64,000 nucleotides of DNA from Colocasia esculenta (lineage: Eukaryota > Streptophyta > Magnoliopsida > Alismatales > Araceae), in NCBI GenBank assembly GCA_014218235.1, contig CM024756.1, forward strand, positions 77,436,152-77,500,151, read 5' to 3'. A program made the translations under genes and the position numbers. The stretch's first letter is position 1. Each line of letters begins with the position of its first letter. Positions 52,968 through 64,000 of the stretch are shown piece by piece. The notes below the pieces were generated by a model. It saw only the letters and a list, made by a program, of their open reading frames with translations, had not been told where the DNA came from and did not search any database.

Positions 52968-55851
52968 TGATACGCGCGACATAGTTGACTGTGCATTTTC
53001 GTTGTCCAGAGTTCCTCGCACAAGTCAATATGCGCACCTCCTCTAACTGTCTCACAAACATAAAATCATAAAGAAGAACTAGCACAATGGTGAGAACAGG
53101 TCATATCCACGGAGAGGCAGAATAGAGCTTGAATTAACTACTTTGACTTGAAATCTCTATCGACAATGCATTAAAAGTGAAGATGAAAACAACACCGACC
53201 AATTCTCTCACATTCACGACAGATCAAATTTAACAAAATAACCACAGAATTGAAATGAAAAGCGCATTAATATCACTGTACCCTCTCAATTGAGGGATCA
53301 AACCGGTAGACAGAAAGAAATGGACAAATCACACAGGGAAAATGGAAATTAAGAAAAATTGAAATCAAATACCACTAGGTTGAATTATTCTAAGCATAAG
53401 CAAAATGGAAATTAAATGTAAACAACACCACTAGATCGGACTATCTAACACAGCAGAAATGAACCAACAATTGCATAAGGAAGAAATTAAAATCTCTGGA
53501 TCAATATCTCAACAACCCACTCAGAAGCACAGATGAAAATGGAACAGAAATGGAACATGGATACTCAAGATGAACACGGCAAAAAAAAAAAAAAATGGAA
53601 ACAAGTTGTAATCGAACTTCGGATCTGATCACAGAAGAAGATGCCAGCCATCATCCTCCTCACAGCAGCTTGTAGTTCACAGAAGAAATATGAATCAATT
53701 TCCCCTGTCCAACCGTCTGAAGCCTCCAAGAATACTCCAAACTCCAATTCTCACAGCAGCTAGAACAACTCTCACGGCCCTCAATCTCTCACAGAAGAAC
53801 AGAATTAAAATATCAACTCCCTCAATTGTCGAAATATCTATCACTGCTCTACCATTAAACCAAGAACACATACCAAACAATTGCACTGGATTGAGCTAAA
53901 ACATAGAAGCAATGAAATAGATCAAACTCTGAAACATAACAGAAATAAGAAATGCCACTGGATTCTCTACATAAACACCGAAGAACTGTGAGAACACTCC
54001 ATTTCCCCAACACAGCAGCACATAATAGATGAAGGAAAGAACAAAATCCCTGGAAGCTTGAACTGGCAAACAAATTCCAAAAATGGGTCGCTCTCTGGAT
54101 CTGATCTCTTCCGATCCTCACAACTCTCACAGAGCAAGAAACGCAATCCCCAACTCCTCTACAGATGAAATGGAAAAACTACAGAGAAAAAATAGCAGAT
54201 AAAATTCCCTAAAAACTTCACTGTCGAACCCTTACAGAACTGATGAAAGGAAAATTTACATAAAGAAACTAAAAAAAAAAAAAAACTAAAACTCTGAACC
54301 AGGGAAACCCCTGGTGTCCCCATCTCTCACTGCTCTGCAGAAATAAAAATTACAGAGGAAAAACTGGAAAAATAAATCCCTAACCCCCCCCCCCACTGCT
54401 CTGCTCTCCGAAACGAAAATTACAGGAAATGGGAAGCTGAAAAATTCTAAAAAATTTCTAACCAGCCGAACCAGGGAACCCTCTGAAGAGGACCTTGGGG
54501 TCCTTTTATATGTGCCCGGGCCTCTTGGCGAGCTTCTTCCCGCCTTCCACCAGGATCGCCAGCTTCAGCACACCCGGATCGCCAGCACAGCAGTCCGCCA
54601 GACCAGCACCTTCCATGCTTCGCACACAGGAGCCCTGCTCTATGCACGAACCCAGCACAGGATCGCCATGGCCTGGCCACCTCAGCACACCACGCCACCT
54701 CAGCATCACCATCGCACAGCATTCCACACCATTTGCACATCTGCTCATCAGACCCGGCCACACACCATCTCACACGCTAGGGCCACCTCACACACACGGG
54801 AACTCCAGATCTGGCCTTGCACAACCGCACAGCCGCACCATCAAGCCCTGGCCGCTTCCACCTGGCCGCTTGGCCCATCTGTCCTCCTCAGCCATCAGCA
54901 GCCATCGCCCCTGCCCAGCAGCCATCTGCATCCGCTTCACACCGCGCCGCGCCACACCGCCAGCACAAACCCCAGCCGCCTTTACATCGCCAGCGCCAGC
55001 AGCAGCCTGGGCGCCCTGGTCTCCCTGGCCGCGCCATCAGCCCCAGATCTGGTTCACCTGGGCGCTGGCCGCCTATGCCCTGCACCGCCTCCATCTTCTG
55101 CACAACCAGCACACCCCAGCACTGCCTTGGACCCAGCAGCTCCAGTCGGCCATTGTCCACACCAGCCGCATGCACAGCACCATCAGCCGCCCTTACACCA
55201 TCACACACCTCTGCTCCGCACAGCCCAGGTCCACCCTAGCGGCTCCAGAAACCCTCACCCAAATCGCCCAAACCGCCAGAGCAGCTTCCAGCTGCTTCAG
55301 GCTTCTTCGCGAAGCTTCAGATGACCTGGTGAAAAAGAAGACAAAAGAGAAAAGTTAATAAGGGTATTATTAAGTTGATTTAATGGGGTTAGATGGGTAT
55401 TAAGTTGTTATTAAAATATTTATTTATTGAAATTTGGGAGGTGTATGTGTCATATCGAGATTGGGTGTGGTGGAGTATTTGTGAAAAAATTTATTTATTT
55501 ATTTATAGGGATTGGGTGGGGTTTTAAAATTTTATTTATTTAAAATCTTTATCTATTTAATACTAAAAGATATTTATATACAAGATTTATCTGTAATTTC
55601 TATCTACTCTTAAAATGATATTTACAAAATTTTTATTGTGACAATTATTTATGTACAACATTTATTTACAAAAATTTCTTATGTACCTAATTTTGTTAAA
55701 CAGTGATTTATTGACCCATCAATTAATATGTTCAAAATTTTATTTACAGATGAAATGAAAATTAAAGTCAATGTGCACATTATTTATAGACAAAGAACAT
55801 TTAAAATTGACTAAATGTATGAATTTAACACGAATATTTTTGTAATTATCA
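52968..55851 (-). mobile_element. Athila-C: 5' LTR (minus strand)
   Basis: 2884 bp, a near copy of 46368-49219. Differences are a few substitutions and many one- or two-base indels. It carries the same GC-rich part (54500-55330), the same promoter unit (54490-54511) and the same ends. Antisense open frames of up to 287 codons occur here but shift frame between the two copies, so they are not genes. Confidence 0.95.
54490..54511 (-). promoter_or_regulatory. LTR core promoter of Athila-C, 5' LTR
   Basis: Minus strand: a TATATAAAA-like word ahead of GGACCCCAAGGTCC, as in the other copies. As part of the 5' LTR this would have driven the element's transcript toward lower coordinates. Confidence 0.7.
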
Positions 55852-56383
55852 GACCAGAAGTGGTGCAAGAGACTTCAACGAAGATCCAGATGATTGTGCA
55901 GAGATTGAAGGCAGCTCAGGATCGTCAGAAGAGTTATGCGGATACAAGGAGAAAGGATTTGGCTTTTGATGTTGGAGACCATGTTTTTATTAAGTATCGC
56001 CAACTAGGGGTTAGTGAGGTTTGGGAGGAGAGGTAAGCTGAACCCGAGGTTTGTTGGTCCATTTGAGATTTTGAAGAGGATCGGGAATGTGGCATACCAG
56101 TTGGCTTTGCCACTATCTTTAGCAGCGGTGCACCCAGTGTTCCATGTATCCATGCTGAGGCATTATGTTAGAGATCCGGCTCATGTGATTAGTTATGAGC
56201 CAGTGCAGTTTAGGCTAGACTTTTCTTATGCGGAGCAGCCTGTGGAGATTCTAGATCAGAAGGTGCTGGAATTAAGATCTAAATTTATTCCCTTTGTGAA
56301 GATCCTATGGAGGAACTTCTCACGTGAAGAAGCGACATGGAAGCTTGAAGAAAGGAAGAGAAGCTTTATCTGTCCTGTTTGGT
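55852..56383 (+). pseudogene. pol: Element D integrase C-terminus with chromodomain-like tail
   Basis: Resumes after Athila-C: PEVVQETSTKIQMIVQRLKA, RRKDLAFDVGDHVFIKYRQL, then after a shift at about 56020 LNPRFVGPFEILKRIGNVAY, LAAVHPVFHVSMLRHYV and the tail EQPVEILDQKVLELRSKFIP with VKILWRNFSREEATWKLEE. The GPF/Y motif (VGPFEI) and the Trp- and Glu-bearing tail are characteristic of plant chromoviruses of the Tekay/Del group, where this CHDCR-type chromodomain is thought to guide integration into heterochromatin. The frame ends in TGA at 56383-56385. Confidence 0.93.
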
Positions 56384-56420
56384 GAGTATTCTAACTCAAT
56401 CTTCGAGGACGAAGATTATT

Positions 56421-56435
56421 TTAAGGGGGAGAGGA
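56421..56435 (+). promoter_or_regulatory. Polypurine tract of element D
   Basis: TTAAGGGGGAGAGGA directly before the 3' LTR start TGTAGTGCCC. The preceding CTTCGAGGACGAAG is the usual phrase upstream of the tract in chromoviruses. Confidence 0.9.
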
Positions 56436-56836
56436 TGTAGTGCCCTATAAAATTTTCTTGAATTTATTTTGCAAATTGTATCTTTATTTCTGCATGCGTT
56501 TTAAAGTTGTTCTGTGAGGAACTTAGCGTCAACATCCTTTGGCGTTAAGTCCTGTTAGCGGCAAGATCGTCTGCCATTTATCCTTTGTTAACGTCAATAT
56601 ATATTGTCGTCTAATATTTCTTGAATTATTTAATTTTTGGGCAAGCCTGTAAACGACATCATTGATGGACGTTTACGTGGAGGCGAACGACATATTATGT
56701 TGACGTTAAGCTGACTTGCCTGTTTTTGATATCTTTGTTCTGGGAAAGAGAGATCGGCCGTTCCAGGGGTTTTTAATGTGATGATCCGAGCGTTTAGGAT
56801 CTGAGGGTCAGGATTTAGGCTGGCCATTGCATTGGT

Positions 56837-56851
56837 GGTCTTTATAAGACC
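56837..56851 (+). promoter_or_regulatory. TATA box inside an inverted repeat, 3' LTR of element D
   Basis: GGTCTTTATAAGACC, identical to the 5' LTR copy at 39513-39527. A promoter in the 3' LTR could drive read-out transcription into the flanking Copia-2 sequence. Confidence 0.6.
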
Positions 56852-58459
56852 GGATTTCGCGATTAGAAAAGGGTTTTTTGCTCTGGTTTTTGGAGGAGAG
56901 AAGAGGGCCGAGGAAAAGGATTTCTGGGCTCGTTCGTGCGTTCTTGAGGCTTGTGGACCGAGAAGGATTGTTCGTCTGCAAGATCCAAGGCTTCTCCAAG
57001 CAGAAGAACTTGCGTGGAAGGCGGGTCGGAGCGTTTGGAGTCGGCGGGAAGGAACTGCCTCACAGACGAGGCGGGCTTCTTCGGGCTCAGATTCGTCACT
57101 CCTGTAGGAGGGTTAAAGGAAAGTTACATGGGGGTTCAGTTTAGGATATGACATGCTATAGATTTACCATTATTTCATATATTTAATGCATGCAAATAAC
57201 CTACGGGAAGGGATAGAATTTGCGTTATTTCATGTAAGGTTTCTGTGTTTTTCTGTGTATAAGAATTAGACGTCCAGATAGCTTGCCGTCTATATCTTGT
57301 TAACGGCGGCATTGACTACCGTCTACGTCATGTGAACATCATCGGTTTTCTAACTTTTATTATATGTAAACGGCGCTATGTGCCACCCTCAGTATGTGTT
57401 AATGGCGCTATGTGCCGCCGTCTATTTAGGCTTAATGATAAAGTATGTGGACGTCTACGTCAGTAAACGCCACATACCTTGCCGTCAAGTTATCAGTAGC
57501 AGGTATTTCTAGAATATCTGATTTTAATTGTCTATATATGATCTATGCTTGTATGAGTTTCGACCGTGTGATGTTTAGAGTATTTTTTTACTGTTATAAT
57601 ATGGACTGATTATTGAAATAGAAAGTAGGCTATTTATATCTATATGTATATGAATGTTATTGATGTTAGATTGACAAAAGACAAGTGTAATGGATTGTAA
57701 AATGATGTATGTTAGAATATGAATGATTGAGGACTGAATTACAGTGAGAGATACAACATGCTAGTGGTTCTCTATTTTATATAAAATTCTTTGATCTTTT
57801 CCTAAATGTTGTACCATGTTAATTAGTCGAATTGATGAATTAATTCAATAAAAGGTTACAGAGATCATAAAAATACGAAATTGGGCATGTACATAGTATA
57901 TCCTAATTCTGATTTTTTTTTAAAAAAATTTTGGAATTTTTAGACATTTGTACATTCTGTTATGAATTTCTGAATAATGAACTGCATGTAGAATTTAAAT
58001 AAAAATGCAAGTATGTACATGATTGAATGTATTGCATTTAGTATCATGATAGGGGTCTGTCATGCAGAAAGTAGAATTTCAGAACTGAAAAGACATGTTA
58101 TAGGTTATTGTAATTGCATGAAATGTAAATCAAATGATATCATACATGTTAGTGCATGCATTGAAATGATATGCCAATAAGACATTGCTACTATAGAGGT
58201 TCCTACAAGGAACTACACCATGAATGCCCCTATGGTAATGGTTCAACTATATGAAATAACTAAATGAATCCGCGGGCAACGGATTGAAATCCTGGAGGTA
58301 GACAAGTTCTACTGGTTAAGGTGGGAAGGGCTTTCCCCGGTTTTGCGCAAATACCATGACTTCATCACCGTTTTGCCTAGGTGATAAGCGAATGGCTATA
58401 TGACAATGTGCTATATGATCTCTATAATAGTGCGGGCTATGTCTTGGCAACTAAATGTT

Positions 58460-58625
58460 AAATGACTACATGACTATATGTTAAATGCTATATGACTACA
58501 TGACTACACGCTACATGGTATATGTCTACATATCTACATGACCTACATGCTACATGCCTACATGCCTACATGAACATTGTCTACATGATTTCATGCTACA
58601 TGTCTATGTGTTAAATTTTACATGA
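58460..58625 (+). repeat. CTACATG short-word array, 3' LTR of element D
   Basis: Partner of the 41095-41300 tract, with slightly different copy number (for example a doubled CCTACATG near 58557), as expected for replication slippage after insertion. Confidence 0.78.
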
Positions 58626-59432
58626 ATTACATGCAAATTGATATATGAATGAATTGTTCCATGTTTAAATGGTCCATTGTTACATGACAATGTTACATAT
58701 TGCAAAATGTAGCATAAGGTTTTCATTGAAATAGTTTACATAATTAATGACAATAAGTAAATTCCATGATAAGAATGATTACATGCTATATGTAGGACAT
58801 GTTGATTAATTGTTATAAAATAAGATGTGGATTTTATGCATTACATGATATGTTGTTTCCATGATAATTAGAACTGCTATGAAATAATTGATTACCAGTT
58901 GAATTAGAACATGTTAGTAGGATGAGTATATGATATCAATGAAATGAGTGATAATATGTTACCATGTTTTTAAACCTATTATATTTATAATATAGTGAAC
59001 TGTCCTTCATCTGATTTGTTGAGTCTTGTAGACTCATACTTGCTTAACATTTTAGGAGAACCAATGGACACTCAGGAGTTAGTTCACACTGGCTCGGAGT
59101 GAGAGGATGTGGAGACTTAGATTGGTTGAGAGATTTTAGAGTGACTCTTGTATGTGAGGACTATATGTATTTTCCTTTATGCTTTTAGACTATGAAATGT
59201 AATAAGTTTGGCACTATTGTTATATCTCTTTTATGCACTAGACTTTATATTTGAGTATAATGTTGATTACAATCATTTAGTTCCATATTCCGTTGCTTAT
59301 TATTGGAATTGAGTTGTCATTTGTGTATATCTCAACCTGTACCATCAATTGTTGGATTTATTCCACTGTATTACCTCTGTTAAATCCAATGTGAGTTGGT
59401 ATAACTATACTGGGTCTAAGAGGGGCGTTACA

Positions 59433-60504
59433 ATGGGTAAGGATGCTTCTAACTCAATTGAAGATGTGTTGCTTGTGGAAGGTCTTAATCATAATTTGAT
59501 AAGCATTAGTCAACTATGTGATAAAGGCCACAATGTCATCTTTGATTCAGAAGCATGCCAATAATCGATAAGGAATTAGGAACTGTCAAATTCTCTTGTA
59601 ATAGAGTAAACAACATTTACCTAGTTGATTTAGATGAACCCAAGAATAAAAAAATGTGTCTTGTTGCAAATACAATGATCAACTCCACTTATGGCATCGT
59701 TTGTTAGGACATGCAAGCTACAATGTTTTGAATAAACTCATTAGATTGAAACTGGTTAAAAGTCTTCCTGAATTTCATTGAAGTAAAAAACGAGATTTTG
59801 TGATGCATGTGCATAGTGTAAACAAACAAGGAAATCATTCAAATCCATAGCACTAATAATTACTTTAAAGCCTTTTGAACTGTTGCATATGGACCTGTTT
59901 GGACCTACCAGAACACTCAATCTCAATGGAAAACACTTTGGTTTTATCATTGTAGATGATTTTTCTAGGTTCACTTGGGTCATGTTTTTGTCTGACAAAA
60001 GTGATACTCTAAAAAACTTGGAAGCCTTCTTTAACAAATTTGAGGATGGAAACACCAATAAAATATGTTCAATCCTTACTGATCATGGGGGAGAGGATGA
60101 CAGTAATCTATTTTTTGACTTATGTAGGAATAAGGGAATTAAGCATAAATTTTCTAAACATATGGACAGTTATAGAGTTTTTAACTCAAGAAAAAACAGT
60201 AGATGAAACTCCACATGTTGCTTTTGATGAACTTTATACAAAAACTGAATGCTTAGATATATGATGAAGATGAAGGAGAAATACCTGAAGACAAAATTGA
60301 GAAGAATCTGTCAACAGACCAACGGAGGTTGTCGACAGACCTCAAGCAAATCAACAGCATGAATCAACAACAACAAATATCAGTATTCAAAAGATCATTC
60401 ATTTGAGAATGTGATTGGAAATGTGCATGATAAGGTTCAAACTAGATCTCACATAGAAATATTGTTGAACAAGATCAATTGGCTTTCATTTCTCAAGTAG
60501 AACT
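59433..60504 (+). pseudogene. pol: Copia-2 pre-integrase and integrase with internal deletion
   Basis: Continues Copia-2 after element D: DASNSIEDVLLVEGLNHNLI and SISQLCDKGHNVIF (GAG_pre-integrase), KKMCLVAN, then FELLHMDLFGPTRTLNLNGK and HFGFIIVDDFSRFTWVMFLS with the first catalytic Asp. ILTDHGGEDDSNLFFDLCRN follows with the second. At about 60150 the core stops after NKGIKHKF and jumps to YRVFNSRKK, so the catalytic Glu and the C-terminal half of the core are deleted. The linker then contains two TTGTCGACAG-like words (about 60310-60340). Several stops. Confidence 0.87.
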
Positions 60505-62043
60505 TGTTGGACCACTCTTATATTTTGGTGATAACAAATATTTTTGTGTGATAAAAACTTATGATTAATTAAATATTATAATATATTTAATATCATATTT
60601 TTCTAATAAATATAAATTTATGGCAATATTGTTGGGTGATTTGCACTGAAAGTCTATTCAATATACATCGATTTAAGTTCACTCTCACATGGATTTCATA
60701 AGTGAAACATCATTTCGGTCTCACATCGATCATAAGTGAAACATCGATTTCACTCTCACATCGATTTCATAAGTGAAATATCGATTCGGTCTCACATCGA
60801 TTTCATAAGTGAAACATCGATTCACTTGAAAGAACATGGATTTCACTTAAACATAGATTTGCTTGAAAGAACATGGATTTCAACATGGATTTCATTGAAA
60901 CATCAATTCGCTTCAAAGAACACGGATTTCACTTAAACATAGATTTGCTTGAAACAACATGGATTTCAACATGGATTTCCATTAAACATCGATTTGCTTG
61001 AAAGAACATGGATTTAACATGGATTTCAATTAAACCATTGATTTCCTTTATATTTCAAAATTTTTTGGCATCTAGTGAAAGTCAATATATTTTCTGACAG
61101 AAGATCTTTTTTATCTCTCTAGATCTCTTCTCTCCGTCAGAAAAAAGGGGCTTACCTACCACTTACTGTCTGGGAGACAACATACAATATAGAGGTATGA
61201 ACCTTTTTGATAGAAACACTCTTTTATCTAAACACTTTCTTCTATGCTTGCAGACCTCGTAGACCATAAAATATCAGAAAAAAGAGAAGATGAGCAACGT
61301 CTAGAACTCCAATGGATTTGTTCAAGACTGCTCATAATAAAGATGAAGCAAGGATAAAGAAGAAGTGCAGAGAGCTTTCCTAAAGATCTTTGAAGGAGTG
61401 TACATCTTATGAGGAACCTTAACTCCACATACACTGAAAGGCAAAGAGAGAATGTCCGAGCCCAAGAAGAAGTGCTCAAGCGTCTGAAAACCTTCAAGCT
61501 CCTTCTCCTCTCTTCACTCTCTCTATGTGATCATTGTAATTCTTGGAGAGTCCTTCGTTGAGAGTTTCTGGGTTAGAGTCCATTCTTGTAAAACTCTCAG
61601 CTCTTGTTCATTCTTTTTTATGAAAGATTTCTATCCAACTGAGGGACTGTACTCAGTGTAGGACCTAGCTGAGGTTTTAAGTCTAGATGAACTGTCCTGG
61701 GGTTTGTACCAAAAGGTTGACTTCTCGACCTGTAAAAGAAGTGGGCTGCCTTCTTGCCCGGGAAAGTCCTTGAGGGGGACTGTACCCTTGGTTAGTAAAA
61801 TCCCAAGAGATTACTTGGGGACTGGACGTAGGACTCCCATGTGGGAAGGGCCGAACGAGGATAATTCTTGTGTTCTTTGTGTGATTGTTTATTTGCTTCC
61901 GCACTGCTACTCTCTATCACACTCAATAACCAAACTTTCAATGATCAATTTTCTCTGTTGAAAGTTTCTATTTCAGATTTCAGAAAACCTATTCACCCCC
62001 CCCCCCCCTCTAGATTAGCTTGTTGTCGTACTAAAGGGCCACA
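60505..62043 (+). mobile_element. Copia solo LTR (SIRE-like, second family)
   Basis: About 1.54 kb starting TGTTGGACCACTC. The phrase CTATTCACCCCCC...CTCTAGATTAG near its end is typical of SIRE-type LTRs. No internal sequence follows; the Copia-2 reading (VEP on the left, KNIEEALKDI on the right) resumes at about 62044, so it is a solo LTR. The flanks show an imperfect duplication (GAACT on the left, AAACCT on the right). It differs from the Copia-2 LTR at 30503, so it is another family. It has a tandem array at 60676-61045; the rest shows no gene. Confidence 0.82.
60676..61045 (+). repeat. Tandem arrays with ATCGATTTC and GGATTTCA units in the solo LTR
   Basis: First part (60676-60825): four units of about 36-40 bp, TCTCACATCGATTTCATAAG followed by GTGAAACATCGATTCGG. 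Second part (60826-61045): three to four units of about 60-70 bp built from AACATGGATTTCA, ACTTAAACATAGATTTGC and TTGAAAGAACATGG. Both parts share GATTTC words. Confidence 0.82.
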
Positions 62044-62671
62044 AAACCTAAGAACATAGAAGAAGCCTTAAAAGACATTGCTTGGGTACATGCAATGCAT
62101 GAGGAATTGAATCAATTTCAGAGGAACAATGTTTGGAGCTTACTCCCAAAACCCCAGAAAACTCAATAATTGGAACAAGGTGGGTTTTTAGAAATAAATT
62201 AAATGAAGAAGGGAAAGTGGTTAGGAATAAAGCTCATTTGGTTGCAAAATGATACAATCAATAATTTGGGGTAGATTTTGAAGAATCCATTGCAGCATTA
62301 GCTAGGCTATAAGCTATGAGAATCTTGTTAGCATATGCTTGTTCAAACAAATATAAAATGTTGGATGTCAAAACTATTTTTTTCTGAATAGTTACATTAA
62401 GGAAGAAGTTTTTATTGAACAACCACCAAGCTTTGAAATTTTTGACAAGTCTAACCATGAAAATAAATTGCACAAAGCTCTTTATGATTTGAAGCAGGCA
62501 CCAAGAGCATGGTATGACAGTCTGAGCAACTTCTTGGTTAGTAAAATCTAATCCAGAGGTAAAGTAGATCAAACTTTTTTCACAAAATGTCTCCACAATC
62601 ATATCAAGTTAGTTCAAGTATATGTGGATGATATAATTTTTGGTTTCACTATCCTTCACTATGTGAAGAAT
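62044..62671 (+). pseudogene. pol: Copia-2 reverse transcriptase, truncated
   Basis: Reads KNIEEALKDIAWVHAMHEEL, NQFQRNNVWSLLPKPQK, then in other frames TRWVFRNKLNEEGKVVRNK, ARL.AMRILLAYACSN, VFIEQPPSFEIFDKSNHENK, LHKALYDLKQAPRAWYDSLS and the catalytic YVDDIIFGF at about 62620-62646. More stops than in Copia-1. It is cut after PSLCEEL by the LTR at 62672; the rest of RT and RNase H is not in the window. Confidence 0.88.
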
Positions 62672-64000
62672 TGTCACTTCCCCGAGAATTACGCAGTAGA
62701 AATTATTCAGATAATTCAAGTCAATTTCACGACGTGAACAGTCGACAACATAAGCCTCTAGCTAGCGCACACTAAGTGTATAACAACACAACATCATCAT
62801 AGGGCCCAATATTGAACTCAAGATATTGTATTCAAATCTCATCTCATTGTATCAAAGTGGAAACTAATACAACTCTTTAACTATGGCACAACTCTTTAAC
62901 TATGGTGTAACAGGACTAGAATCAATAAAAGAAAAAGTACATTTTCCTCACTTCCTATTACATGAATCTAACACTCAAGCAAACTAACTATAGCTAGACA
63001 CATAGTTGGAATACTACTCCCCCGGACGCATTCCCATCCTCGACTTGCTCCTCCTCTTGAATTTCATAGTCACCGAGAATGGTTAAAAGTAGGGAATGAG
63101 CAAACTAGCCCAGTAGATTTATATCTCAATGGCGGGCAATGATAAGTGATTAGCAATTAGAACTAGGTAAGCACGATTGTCATGATATGCATGTACGAAT
63201 AAAACTCATTAAAACATGATACACGACAAGCTAGATAGAGTATCATGATAGAGCAAGATCTAGAACGATATAACGAGCAAGATGTTATCAATAGTATGGC
63301 ATGTAACAAGCACGCAAGATATCACTTTAAATATTTACAATAAATGCAGGATGGCCATATCACGCAAGCAAGCAAGCACGAGCACGAACTTTTAACACAA
63401 TTCACTTTATCAGGCAGAACAATAATGTACACCAAAGAAAGATCCACTTTGAAATGCACACTAGGACACAGTGTATGTGGATATTGTATCTAGCATTCAA
63501 CACGACCCGCACGACACTATTTGTCCCAGCACACAGAGCAATGACAGTAATCATTATACCCCATGATTAACAGTATATTTATGACTCTCCATCATTGGGG
63601 CTAGACTAGAGCCCTTGGACACTCTCCGTGCCCGGTCAGCATCTCACTTAATTTTTAAATGTAGATACCCACAGTCATTAATGGCCAATAAGAGTTTCAA
63701 GATGAAAGCACGTATAATGTCATGCTCATGATGATGATGAGAGCAAGTAATAGGTAAGGTGAACATGATTTCATGGTGCAATAGTCAAGAGATAAATTTG
63801 GCAGCACAATGGCACACTTTATACTTTAATTTACTATATACATTAATGGCTTAAGTCTAGATTTTCAATCACACTAACGAGAACAAGATGAGAGAGGAAG
63901 TGCATGCTATCTCCAGGGAACTTCAATGGTACAACCAACTCGGTCTCCATGAGGGAATCCACAGAGTACGAAGATTTACGGAGGTCTTAGAGAAAGGTCG
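62672..64000 (-). mobile_element. Family-A LTR (3' or solo LTR, minus strand), continuing beyond the window
   Basis: Starts TGTCACTTCCCCGAG and matches 2324 to about 3650 of element A in order: CTCTAGCTAGCGCACACTAA, AGGGCCCAATATTGAACTC, the CTAGCCCAGTAG phrase, the TTGGGGCTAGACTAGAGCCC block at 63596 and GGTACAACCAACTCGG at 63928. Since the left flank is Copia-2 RT and not a primer site, this is the outer end of a minus-strand insertion, that is, a 3' LTR or solo LTR. Confidence 0.9.

Larger units (their letters stand above)
56436..59432 (+). mobile_element. Element D: 3' LTR
   Basis: 2997 bp, partner of 39129-42089. Contains the same TATA inverted repeat (56837-56851), TTAACGGCG cluster (57280-57490) and CTACATG array (58460-58625). 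It ends GGGGCGTTACA at 59432, followed by ATGGG, the likely target duplication, and then Copia-2 coding sequence. A GC-richer part (56830-57140) gives small overlapping open frames without domain content. Confidence 0.93.

Noticed and set aside
56832..57151. Frames of 60-90 codons in element D LTRs (also 39566-39827)
   Set aside because: Overlapping frames on both strands in a locally GC-rich part of the LTR; the two copies differ in frame, so there is no sign of protein conservation.
60736..60936. Small frame with repeated HIDFISE peptides as a repeat protein
   Set aside because: It is only the translation of the ATCGATTTC tandem array inside a solo LTR.

Overview
The window is nuclear DNA of a flowering plant and consists almost entirely of transposable elements. 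I found no intact host gene, tRNA, rRNA or CRISPR array. The plant assignment rests on the element lineages: Ty3/Gypsy chromoviruses with a C-terminal chromodomain-like tail (Tekay/Del-like), Athila-like Gypsy elements primed by tRNA-Asp, SIRE/Maximus-like Ty1/Copia elements, an L1-type LINE with a C-terminal RNase H, and a PIF/Harbinger-like DNA transposon. The species cannot be told from this window.

Layout, left part (1-24864). A minus-strand, gag-only Gypsy element with giant LTRs (element A; right LTR 2324-6188) is inserted in a plus-strand SIRE-like Copia (Copia-1, 6189-13027). The Copia-1 integrase is split by an Athila-like solo LTR (8421-11173) with a perfect GTTAC target duplication. 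A 100-N scaffold gap (13028-13127) separates Copia-1 from an Athila-like element (Athila-B, 13128-21841) whose RT, RNase H and integrase core are deleted. Then come an LTR fragment of family A in the opposite orientation (21842-23092) and a GC-rich, LTR-like stretch I cannot classify fully (23093-24864).

Layout, right part (24865-64000). A chromovirus (element E) has a 4.3-kb LTR, a tRNA-Met-type primer site and a decayed RT-RNase H. It is interrupted at about 30503 by a second SIRE-like Copia (Copia-2), which runs to 62671 and hosts most of the remaining insertions: a PIF/Harbinger-like element (32331-35051), a 5'-truncated LINE (about 36300-38541), a near full-length Tekay-like chromovirus (element D, 39129-59432) and a Copia solo LTR (60505-62043). 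Element D carries a minus-strand Athila-like derivative (Athila-C, 46368-55851) with a perfect GACCA duplication. Copia-2 is cut at 62672 by another family-A LTR that continues past the window.

How they relate: reading frames resume across the duplications, so the insertion order can be read directly: E, then Copia-2, then D, then Athila-C; and Copia-1, then the solo LTR and element A. All coding regions are pseudogenes with stops and frameshifts. Some frameshifts may be sequencing error, because the paired LTRs of C and D differ by many one- or two-base indels.

The most unusual features are two 71-73 bp GT...AG segments in the gag of element D that behave like small introns; arrays of GTCGAC and ATCGAT palindromes in the Copia LTRs; a 188-bp tandem array in the LTR of E; and conserved short hairpins in the Athila leader, the Athila 3' region and the promoter regions of two LTR families.
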